Assembly (NCBI GenBank): GCA_037179385.1
Contig: CM074180.1
Coordinates: forward strand, 27,385,455 to 27,449,454
Direction: 5' to 3'
Length of the DNA: 64,000 nucleotides
Source: Holothuria scabra
Lineage: Eukaryota; Echinodermata; Holothuroidea; Aspidochirotida; Holothuriidae
Part shown: positions 28,501 through 41,000 of the stretch, in pieces
Layout: each line of letters begins with the position of its first letter
Position numbering within the stretch: position 1 is the first letter of the stretch
Program-made: the position numbers and the translations under genes
The notes under the pieces: generated by a model
What the model saw: only the letters and a program-made list of their open reading frames with translations
Database searches by the model: none
Told to the model about the DNA's origin: nothing

Positions 28501-31500
28501 AAACACATATCAATGACAGCGTTCATGACTTTCTCTTGATTTCCCACTTTATTATCACTGAAAGAATTTGTATAGTTTCCACTAGGTCAAAATGATATCC
28601 TTCACGAATAAACTTGTGTCATCAAGGGATAACACCTAGATTTCCTTCTTTTTTTACATACTCATTGATCTATTTTTTTTTTCTCTGTGAAATCAAATTT
28701 GTTAAAGTAGGGCAACTATTTACAAAAAAAAAATTAAGTTTGCAAAGGAACTACTGGGAGCTAAATGAACTGACGGTACCATAAATATGGAGGACAAGAA
28801 AATGAACTTCCTCACTCCCATTAGTTTCTGCTTCAAGAGAGATAGATGGGATATTTGCAAAAGTTGTAGTTCTAACTAAAAATAAATATTTAAGCAAATA
28901 GTTGTTGTGCAGTAAAGAATGTTCAGGTCACCACTCATGCAGAAGAAATCAATTTTGAACAAGAAATCCAGATGGCTTGCCTCTGAAATAAAAGCCTGTT
29001 CATGTTTTTTCCAAATTGACAGTGCTTCATAAAGCATCCATAAGTAATGTATCCAAAATTCCTACATTGAGACCCTGCAAGACCCCAGATGACCTGTGAC
29101 CACCAAAAGCTAGGGTACTACTCAATATATATTGCATCCACAATTCCACATACTACATGTGAAATTTACAGTTATCCAAGAGTCAAACCTTGAGATATTG
29201 TGTGATAAGATTTGACCCCTAGTGAGACCACATGACCTTTGCAGACATGTGATCTGGCAAGTTATTAAAGTTGAGGAAATAATTCAGGAGATGCACCAAG
29301 CACTGCATTTTTACTGTCAAGGCTCCTGGGCCTTTTAGAGTGCCCCTTGTGGGGCCCAGGGGCAAAGCCCTGGGGGCTCAGAGGGCAAAACCATGAGGAT
29401 CATGGTTATTTCATATTTATTAGCTCGATATTGGGTTTACATTTAAGAGTTTAAAGTAACATTCAAAGAATATTACATACTGACTGAGGCTGGTCAAATT
29501 TGCATGGAATCAAAAGTGCATGTATAGGCCTAGTCTATATAGGCTAGGCCTGGCATACAGTACACTAGGTTAGTTTGGCTTGCACCTACCCTACCATAAT
29601 AATGATTACTCATTGAAAAAATGCTGGGTTAATTAATGTGAAAAACCACACTGTTTACACAGACTTGGTTACACACTAACACAGGTGTTGGCTAGGATTA
29701 CGCTGTACATTTGCATACCTCCCTAGCAGGGTGTCCATTTATTCGGCTTTTCGCCAGACAACCCCGCTTTTCAGCACCCTGTCCTCCATTTGGGCTCACA
29801 CGGCACCAGACCTTGAAATTCCTCCATTTTGAAAATTCTAATGCAAAACTTCTCACATCCAAGTTTCATGACTAATGATGTATCTTAGAACACCGGGAAG
29901 GGCTGTTTCTGGCTATCTGAGGGGTTTGTAAAGGCCAAAAATTTTCTGGTACGCTACCCGCCAACCAATGGTGATGCTCCACTTAAATAGTTGCAGAAGT
30001 TGTCCTCTTTTTCTATCATGAAGGAATTGGCACCCTACTCCCATGTGACCTGCATCTGACGGGTTTGACCAGCATTTGAGTACCCAAATCCGCTGACCTG
30101 CCCAGCCCTATGAAAAACCTGCATTTCAAATCTCCATAGTATTCTTAGTTAGAGAACCACGCAAATTAACAAATAATTCTGTTTTCCGATAACTACAAAT
30201 TCAGTTAATCCTATCTCACAGCACACTCAACCCAGTGCTGCCCCTGCTATTTGAACAATGCATAGGCCTAAGTATGTACCATGACAGACGTGTTTACTGT
30301 GGTAAGATTGCTCTTGGCCTTCCTTTGCAGCAAATATGGAATATATTCCTGCCACTGCATAAATAGTGTAAAAATGTTGTGCAAAGCTGCATTAAATAGC
30401 AAAAGTGAATGCCAAATTTTCGGGTTAGAGGAGGGGCTTGTCTCAGAGTTTGCCATCAAATGAACGATCTGGAATCACTGTCATCTCACCATGCTAGATG
30501 TAAGAAGATAGCCTATATATTGGAAATCACTTACAGCATGGTCAAACTAATGGTGACATATCAAGTAAGCCTTTGCGAACTATACTGGTACTGCACCAAA
30601 ATTTACGGCAAGAATTACGATTGAATATTGTGATTAGGAGAGGTTTTTGTAACTGCAGGTTTGAGAGTATCTGTGAGATATTTTTTTGGCAAATCTCTCA
30701 ATAATATATTTTTCTAGGTTAAGTACTGCAAAAAAATCAGTACCATACTGAATTTTTTTGGTGCTAACCTAGAGCAATTGTATTGACTGATCCACCAAAA
30801 AGTGCCACCATTTTGTGTGCAGACACTTCTAAAATTCAAAAATTTTCCATAAGGGGGAGGGACACCCCCCATAAACCCCTCCCCCAGGCTGGCAATCCAC
30901 CGACTGACTGATCTGTTGGCCTAACATCTAAACCTCTTGGAACTTGGGAGCTATGCATTTCCAGGCCTAACACAGCGAGGCTACAATTCTGGTAGCATAG
31001 ACCTAGTGGACCACTAGGCTAGGCTACCAATTTAAATACATATAGGCCCAGTGTGCAACAATGACAAAGCAATCCAACATGATATTATGATGAGCTAGTC
31101 TCTAAGTTAATACAAGCATAAACATTACTGATTAGCCTAGGCTAGGCTGATCTTGTATTTAGATATGCTAACTGTAGGCATGGGCCTGGACTAGTATTCC
31201 ATAAGGCCCAAAATATTTGTGAAAGCTTGACTCGACTACTTAAGGCTTAGGCCCAACTTAGGCCATATGTCCATCTATTCACCAAGTATGAGGATGTTGA
31301 ATAAACAAGGTTTTCAGACTTTGACCTTTGGTAACCTGTAATAACCTTTGACCTCTGCTTAAAACAACAGGGTTCTTTCTCTCAACCTAACACATTGAAA
31401 CCAAATATTATGAGTGTACAAGTAAGTCATTCCTATCTTGAGATATATCGTTATTTCCAGGTCCAAGGACTTTGACCTCTAGTGCCCTAAAATGACCTTT

Positions 31501-34500
31501 GACCTCTCCTTAAACAATAGCTTTTTTCCTCTCAACATGACACATCATCACACCAAATATGAAAAGTGCTGATCATTCCTACCTCAAGATAACACATAAT
31601 TACAAGGTTTTTGGACTTTGACCCCTGGTGACCTAAAATGACCTTTGACTCATGCCAAAAACAAAAAGGGTTCTTCCTCTTAATATGACAGATCTACATA
31701 CCAAATATGAAAAGTGTCGGACATTCCTAACTCAAGATATGGCCATCACAAGCTTTCTGAACTTTGACCTCTGATGACCTCAAATGACCTTCAGACTTTG
31801 CCAAAAATAAAGGTTTCTTCCTCTTAATATGGCAAATAAGTGTTGGTAATTGCTAACTCAAGATACTGCGATTTCAAGGAGTGTCATAAATGCACATGTA
31901 TACACACACAACATCACCATCACATAGATTCATTGCCTGCTTTTGGTGAGGAATCAAAAGCCTGAGAAATACTTGACTATGATTTCCAAAATGAAAACCA
32001 CTTAAAGGTTCTAAATGAAAACACTGATAAAAATCACCAGAAATACTGATGAAAACTGTCGAAAGACAGCTGAAGACAAAATCAAGTCTTGCTAGAAAGA
32101 AAGCGAGCTGAATCTGAGGTCAAGACCCCTCTAGAGTGGGAGGACACCATCCCAGAGTGCTAGAAGGTCTTTTGCTAGATGGGTATAAAGGCAAGTTGGG
32201 GAAGTACAGGAGGTGATGAGGGCATCAGGAATGAACATCATAACTCAGTTTACCCTCTCATGAGCTGATTAACATTCTTGAAATACTGTGACTTATTGGG
32301 TCTGCACTCTGCACACTACACTAAATTAAATCTGACTGCTTAGAGATAAATGCTTTCACTTCCATACATAAATATATATTCATGTACAGGTTGCAGCCCT
32401 ATAGATAACTATTAATTTCTTTAAACTAGAAAGCCAAAAGGCTTAGTGATTCCTTGCCATATGATATAATGTAATAATGAACATGGATGCGCACATGACA
32501 AGCATGAGATCCCTCACATATACTGAGGTATACTAGTAAGGTCAAAACCTTTTGAGATCATGTGACCAAAAATGACCTTTCACACTCACTTAAAACAATA
32601 AGGAGCAACTACCTAAAAAAACCATCAATGTGCTAAATATGAGCAATTCATAAACTGAGTATGAGATCCCTCCACAGTTCAATAACCACATAAAAATGTC
32701 ATGTCTACATGACCCCAACCTTTGACCTCCACAAACAAGAGAAACCTCCCATGCAGTTATGATGCTGGTAAACTATGTTGTCTATTAACTTGATAAAGAG
32801 ATATTTTTGAAACATGCTCCTTTAAATCAAAATTTTGGGTACTGAGGATGGCTCTCTATATAATGATGTCTCTATGATCCAAAAGTTGACTGCACTGAGG
32901 TTAGTGTTAGAACAAGCCCTAATCCTAACAGTCATCCATAAATTGGAACATACAGTAGAGACATCTCAACAGAAGGGTGTAACCTTGGCTATTTGTGGTG
33001 GTCCTTTTGTACTTGTTTTTTGGTGTAATGCCCTTCCCAATGACTATGATGTCCTTGAAAATTAACAAAAAATGGGAACCCTATAAATCCAGAAATTAAA
33101 ACATGTAATTTGCCTTAAATTGTCTGCTTGTAGGAACACCACATAACAGAGTGCAAGTCAAGTGTCCTTTGTTTGATACACAGTAGATACTATTATGCTT
33201 GTTTTGATTACATGAACTACAGTACTCTCTGAAAAACAAGCCTTACTGAGAGGGCTAAATAAGTGGCTAAGTAAGTGTCAGACACTATCTCTAGACAGGT
33301 AGGAAATGGTTAAGTCCATTGAGCTGTATGATTCAATGAGAAAACCCCTCAGGACACTGTGACAGTCAAATGTGGTAAACTAGGTATTAAGATAACCGTG
33401 ACCAGCAATTTTCACAGACTCTGGTGGGTCAGTTACAATTTGATTCATTCAATTAGACAATCTCAGTTCAAGCATGCTCAAGGGTATTTGATCCAAATGA
33501 TCAGTTATTTAGTTCTTTTTATAAAACTAATTACCCGTGGTGTATTTAATTATCTAGTTCCCACTTACATGTCCTTATGAGGACAGTGGCACAAGGTTTG
33601 TCTGTAACTTTTAACAATCTTTGATACTAAATTTAATGTTATCTTCATTTTTTCTTTAGGATTATGGAAGAAACAATGTCTGAATGCTCTAAAAGAAATT
33701 TTGGGCATCATACAGAGCACTTGATCTGTTCAAAGTTAACACTTATGAAGTTCCCCTCTGAACAATTCCTCTGCTTTGTGGGCATGGAAGCTTTCTCCAA
33801 TATGTTCAGACTATGTCCCCAAATAACCCTCATACAGCCTTTGTTTAACTCACATGTTCCAGACACTGCTAGAAACTTCCACATAAGAGTAGGAAATATA
33901 TTTCATGAAAATCTATAGGCCGAGATACTTATGGCAAAATCAGCATACCTATGACAAAGATAAATTAACTAACATGTCAGCCTGATGAACAGTTTTTTTC
34001 CTTTTTAACTTTTTCAGATTTTGTTCTACCCACTAACTCTTATGCATATTAATACTGGCACTAAATGTTAAAGGGCAAAACTTCAAAACAAAATCAACAC
34101 CAGAAAGCCAAAAGGCTTAGTGATTCCTTGCCATCAAATACCTTACCTGCTTTCAAATTGACAGTGCTTGATAGATTTTTCTTTACATTTTAGGCACAGG
34201 ATTTTTGCAATTTTACCCCTGGTGACCTCAAATGACCTTTGACCTCTACCAAAAACAATAGGCTTCTTTCTCTCAACATGACAAATCTATATACCAAATA
34301 TGAAAAGTATCTGTTACTCTTATCTGGAGATATTGTGTTTACAAGCCATTTTCGAAGTTTTGGCAATTTTACAGCTGGTGACCTCAATAACCTTTGACCT
34401 CTACCGAAAGTAATTGGCTTCTTTCTCTCAACATGAAAAATCTATACACCAAGTATGAAAATTGTCCGGCAATCCTATCTGAAGATATCATGTTTACAAG

Positions 34501-37500
34501 CCATTTTCTGTGTTTTCACATTTTTACCGCTGATGACCTCAAATGACCTTTGACCTCAGCCAAAAACAATATACTTCTTCCTCTCAACATGACAAACCTA
34601 TATACCAAGCATGAGAAGTGTCGGTCACTCCTATCTGAAGAAATCATGTTTAAAAGCCATTTTCGGGATTTTCCCAATTTTACCGCTGGTGACCTCAAAT
34701 GAACTTTGAATTCTACCAAAAGCAATAGGCTTCTTTCTCTCGACATGACAAATCTATATACCAAATATGAAGAGTATCTGTCACTCCTTTTTGAAGATAT
34801 CGTGTTTACAAGCCATTTTCAGTGTTTTCGCAATTTTACCGCTGATGACCTCAAATGACCTTTGACCTCTACCAAAAACAATAGGGTTCTTCTTCTCAAC
34901 ATGACAAATCTATATACCAAGTATGAAAAGTGTCGGTCACTTCTAACTGAAGATATCATGTTTACAAGCCATTTTTGAAGTTTTTGCAATTTTACTGCTA
35001 TTGACCTCAAATGACCTTTGACCTCTACCAAAAACAATAGGCTTCTCTCTCTCAACATGAAAAATCTATATACCAAATATGAAGAGTGTTGGTCTCTCCT
35101 AACTGAAGATATCATGTTTACAAGCCATTTTCAGTGTTTTCGCAATTTTACCGCTGGTGACCTCAAATGACCTTTGACCTCTACCAAAAACAATAGCGTT
35201 CTTCCTCTCAACATGACAAATCTATATACCAAGTATGAAAATTGTCAGGCAATCCTATCTGAAGATATCGTGTTTACAAGCCATTTTCGGCGTTTTCGCA
35301 ATTTTACCGCTGGTGACCTCAAATGACCTTTGACCTCTACCAAAAACAATAGGGTCCTTCCTCTCAACATGATAAATCTATATACCAAATATGAAAAGTG
35401 TCGGACATTCTTATCTTAAGATATCGTGTTTACAAGCAAGTGTCACAAACACACACACACACACACACACACACCTATACACACACACACACAAGACATC
35501 ACCATCGCATAGATTCCTTGCCTGCCTACGGCAAGGAATCAATAAATACTGTACCAAATGCACTTTTATGCACTTTAAACATTCTTAACCCTTTACCGTT
35601 GTGCTCCGATTGAGGCATATTTGCGTGCCTCGGGAGTGGGCGGAAAGGCGGACGTAGCACGCCCCGCATCAGCTTCCGTAGGCCATTGACCCTGTGACCT
35701 TAAACTATTGTCTCTCTCGTTGTTGTGGCCGAATTTTCGGGTAGTTACACGCAGTTTCGAGCTCCGCGTGAACCGGTAAAGATGGGTGACAGCCGAGCTC
35801 TCCGCATGGGTCCAAAAGGACCCAAACAGCGGTAAAGGGTTAATACAGTGAGATTGCTTCAGTACATATTTTGAAATTACCCAGCTTGATCATTTACATA
35901 ATGAAGTGGATTCCAAAAGCTTACCTATGCATCTTACATTACCCATGTCATTCAAAACTCTTAACCCTATGCACTAATGAATATTAACCTTAACAGTTAC
36001 CCTTTTTGAGATATACAGTAGTATGTGTAAGGTTTAACCTCCGATGACCCTAAATGACCTTTGACCTCAAGTAAAAACAATAGGGATCATCTACTCAATA
36101 TGGACAATCCACATGCTAAGTATGAGATCACTCACAGAACCCTTTTTGAGATATACTATTTACAAAGTTTTGATGTTTTGACCTCTGGTGACCCCAGATG
36201 ACCTTTGACCTCCACCAAAAACAGTAGGGATCATCTACTTAACATGGACAATCCATATGCTAAGTATAAGAGCCCTCACAGTTACCCTTCTTGAGATATA
36301 GCATTTACACGGTTTTGACCTTTTTACCTCTGGTGACCCCAAATGACCTTTGACCTCCACCAAAAACGATAGGGATCATCTACTCAATGTGGGCAATCTG
36401 CATGGTAAGTATGAGATCACTCACATTTTTCCTTCTGGCCTATTCCATGACAAATGAAATTTTTTGCATTTTTTCAACATTATAGAAATGAGTTAAGTTG
36501 TATATCAAATTAAAGCTAAGACATTGAATTTTTAGAAACAACATAAAAAATCATGTTCAAACTCATTTACATTAAGTTATGGTTCAGTGAAAATTGGTCT
36601 AAGTGTTTTTTAAATCTATAATATGAAAAAAGTGGGTTTTTTGTGTAATTTTTTTTAAAAACAAAAAATATGTTCAGCAAAAATGTCATGGCATTTAAAT
36701 AAGCATAAGTGGAAAAATTCATATTTGAATGAAAAAGTTTATTTTATCTATGCAAATTAGGTTTTGTGGTTATGTATTTAGAATAAACGCATCTAATTAA
36801 GAGTCCGTCACACAAAAACATGGTTTTTTTAGGTTTTCTCAAAAAGTTGAAAAAATTTTACCATTTAAATATACAGTCCTTTGATTCTATTAGTTTAACA
36901 TATGATATCATGCTTTTGGTCATTTTCATTCAGTATAAGTGCGTTAAAAAACACCTTGAAGATGTAAGAGTCCGTCACAATTTTATTTTTGTGTGTGTAG
37001 TCTCCTAATGTACAGGTTCTGCTACAAATCAGAGATCACTAATAATACTACTGCAGGCATATCAGCTTTGATTGTTAAAAGGCGCTTGGCCTATCTGTGG
37101 TAGAATCATATAGTTAAAACAAACCCTGGAGTTCATATTTTCATCATGAATAATTAATTCGTTGTAGATATCAGCCAAGATACCACCCTCATTTGGTATA
37201 CATTTGGCTCTTCTAGGGACTCTGTGTTGATGCTTTTAATACTCTATAACAATTAATTGCTAAAACTAAAAGAATATTCTATATTTCAAAATTGTTCATT
37301 AGATTATACTCATTAAAGCAACTACTCTCTTATTTTCAGCAACATATTACAGCAGAATAAGCAGAAATCTTAAGGAAAAATCGCCTTGAATTTAATGCAT
37401 TTTTGTTAGGTTTCAAGCTAAGAGTCCGTCACTAAGAGTCCGTCACGCCGACTTTCTTTATATCATATTCAATATTTTTCATGAACTTAGCCTAAATTAA

Positions 37501-38030
37501 AAACCATTTTAGGTTCTTCCTTCCGAACAGTTATGAGCTTAATATAACCATAGGATCAAGTAACCTAGCTGAAAAACGTAACAGGAATCGAACAAAATGT
37601 AAATTGCGAATTTTGCGCAATTTTTTTTTTAAGAGTCCGTCACAGCCAAATAAAAAATTAATAATTCATAATAATAAATATTCTTTCTGCATCAAACAAT
37701 GTTTCATGATGAAATATTTTATCCAGAAGTGTTTCAGGTAGTAATCTGAGAATTTATGTGCTTTTAAAAGAAATAATATTACTTTGAAGTCATATTTTTT
37801 CTTTCAATTAAGAGTCCGTCACGGTGGAATGTGCCTTCTGGAGATATCATGTTTACAAGCAATTTCCAAGGTATTTACCATTGACCCCTGGTGACCCCAA
37901 ATGACCTTTGACCTCCACCAAAAACAATAGGGACCTTCTACTCAATGTGGGCAATCTACATGTCAAGTTTGAGTCTTTGAGATCTCTCAGAGTTACCCAT
38001 CTTGAGATAATCGTGTTTACAAGCGGGCGT

Positions 38031-38061
<31 letters not shown>

Positions 38062-41000
38062 CATCACCATCGCATAGATTCCTTGCCTGCCTTCGGCAAG
38101 GAATCAAAAAGGAATATTTGGGTATAAACATACATCTTGAAGGTTAAGCTGTCATAACCTAATTTACTAACTTTACAATTATCAAAAATACTCTTACAAT
38201 AGGATCGAAAAAATACACATTTAATGGACTAGCTGAAATTACTTGCAAGTTGCAATGACGTTTTTTTCTTTCCGATTAAATTTGTAGGCAGTACCATAGC
38301 ACATAACATTTGAATGTTCCTCAGTTACGGATGTAAATGTGTGTAGGATGAAAGTTGCCCCTAATTTCTTGTGAGTCAGTTTCCTGTCTGTCAAGCTTGG
38401 CTAGTTCCACAACTACTGTACAGTAACCAAAAGCTTGCAACTTCTGCAAATGGTACGTACTATGGCACACAGTGTGATTATCATTCATCATAGTATTCAA
38501 AACTAAGCATATAACTTTACACAAAACACTCTGAATGATCAAAACTTTCACACTGCTTAATAAACATTTTCAGAACTAAGATGTATGCAAAACTGAAATA
38601 GCTCTCTAAAAGAGCATGCAGTGTGTGGATTGCATTCATTCATAGAACCAATCTTACTGTAGAGAATAAGCAATTTAGAATACTTTTACTGCATCAAGTT
38701 ACTGCGGTTAGATGAAATTTAACTACACACCAACAAGAATGTGTTATACAGTATAATACTGTTCAAACACTGTTCAAGTTCTCCCATTTAGTTGCCTTTT
38801 ATGACAGCAGGGGAATACTGTGGGCATATTCTACAACCCCAACCCATAGGGGGGTGTACTGCCTCAAATAAATACTGTAAAACAGTCACTTTTGACTGTG
38901 TTACTGTTAATGGTCATAGCAATCCCCTTTCCTCACAAAATATTTGAGTTCATTATTGTAGCAAACTGGGCAAGTCCTCCACCACAAAGTACTCCAAAAC
39001 CATGATATAAAAAGTGAATTTAAGCAGATACTCATGCGATGTAATAGACTTGGAGAACAGTGAACCAAATAGACAAGCTATGAAGAATTTGTCAGGACCT
39101 GCTAACATTAGTCCAATTAATCAGGGTATTTGAGTGAGGCTGCTTTCATACTTGAGAGCTGACCTAGAGGTGTGGATCAACTTCTCCCCTCTAGGTCGAT
39201 GACTTTGCTTTTACATTTGATCCCCTGTTGTGAATCAGTGAATCAAAGCCCCAATCATGTGATCAACAAACAGCAAATTATGTATAGAACCCTCAGTCAA
39301 TAATGTCTACTGTTCTGGTCAGTGCTTTGTGTTTGTTTGCATTTCATGGGAAGAACAAGGATGTTGCTTCATTGGTCGTCTTGATCTTGAGACTTGGGTC
39401 GCCTTGATTCTCCCAGTTTTTCACACACAGCCTTTGATCTCCCACTTGAGATATGATCTTCCCCCATCGGTGGATCAAATTCTCTGAATCTGATGTTGAG
39501 TGCCAGAGATTTTACACTTCAAAGTTAGAGGTAGATTGTATAATGCCGATTTGATCTCTTGCTCAAGATAAAGTGTAAAAACACTTTAACACACTTGCTG
39601 AAACCTTGAGAAAGAAATATTCACTTAAAATGTGTTACAGAGATTGCAAGAAATTTTGATTTTACATCATGCCGGCATATTATCAACATTGATTACTGTG
39701 AACTAATGTCATACCTTGTCCCTCCATTTATTAAAATTAGAGGATGTTTTGTAACCATGTCTAGCTTACTATAGAATCCTATGTTACCAAGCCCATTTTG
39801 CCAAAAGTGTTTTCTTTCCTGCTTACTATACATGGTTAATTTAGAAGAGTACTGTGCATAATACCAGATTGTAACTTTGGTAAGTGCAAAGCCCACCTTT
39901 ACTGAGACAGCCAGGAAAAGCACAGTCAGGATTTCCATTTAGGGGTGAAGAAAGGGGATGCCACACTTTTCCAGAAGAATAAAGGTATTTAAGGTATAAT
40001 GTCCCCCCCCCCCCCCTTTCATTTCCATAGAAATACAAAAATGTCAGAATCTTGGTTTCCTAAATTTAAGAAGAAGGCACCTTTGCAGAAATGTTGGAAC
40101 TTACAGTACATTTAAATAACCTCTACACAGTTCAGATTGCACCTTACTAGGATGTTGAAACAAGTTTGCATCCCTGAATCAACCTGTTACTTTGCCAAGG
40201 GGCAACATCAATTTGGCCTTGGAATTGGACAGTAACAGTATGAATCTCCTCTCCCCATTTGAGTTAACTGGCAAAATTCCAGACTGTGTCTATGCTTCTG
40301 AATTCACAAGTCCTCAAGTCCATTTACAAGTGACAGGCACAACTGTCATTATTCAGTACAAATTACCACACACTTACTTGGCCAGGATGGTAGCATTCAA
40401 CGACATAAACGAGATGTGATTTTTGTGCAATGTGAGCTGACTGGTAATCCCCAAAAGGTTTTATTGGCCTATTTTTGTTAATTTGCTGTTTCAGTCAGGG
40501 AATACTTGTACCGACAGGCATCTATCCCAATAGGTATATTCTTCGAAGTTCACCATGTTTTAGGAGATAATAGACAGGATGTTATTCTGTCCTGCAGGTG
40601 CATTATATTTTTTAATGAAGATATTGTTCAATTGCACGTAAGTGTAGTTACAGTACAGCAGCAGATGAAAGAAGCAACTGATAAAAAAGTACTGGTCAAT
40701 TGGTTTAGCTCTGTTTTCTCTGCGAACAGAATTTTACACCTATAGCTTAATGGGAGAAACGCAGTCACCCCAACTTGAACCACTATAGCAGAATGTCCTG
40801 TTTCATGATTGGCTCTTATGGATCATTATTTAATATATCAATATTTTGACATTTACTGGGAGCAACTCTTACTGTTTTGTTTACCTTGAAATAAAAAATA
40901 CTGAAGTGATGAAATAATATGACAGATACTTTAAAGAGAAATTTAAATAAGATGAAAATTTGAGATTTAGCTGTTGAACCAAAATAGGTTTAAGGGCAAC

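Larger units (their letters stand above)
32426..38107 (-). mobile_element. Composite Helitron-like element H2 carrying three later insertions
   Basis: Homologous end to end with H1 (4848-7391): CTAGAAAGCCAAAAGGCTT end on the left, ~1.7 kb unique part (32460-34099), array units and CA repeat, and CTTCGGCAAGGAATCAA end on the right. It is interrupted by H3 (34100-35542), a piggyBac-type MITE (35589-35839) and an 8-bp-duplication element (36439-37833). H1 supplies the uninterrupted sequence at each point. Subtracting the inserts leaves about 2.6 kb, the size of H1. Non-autonomous; open frames at 32835-33065, 33359-33580 and 33664-33918 show no known domain. Confidence 0.78.
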
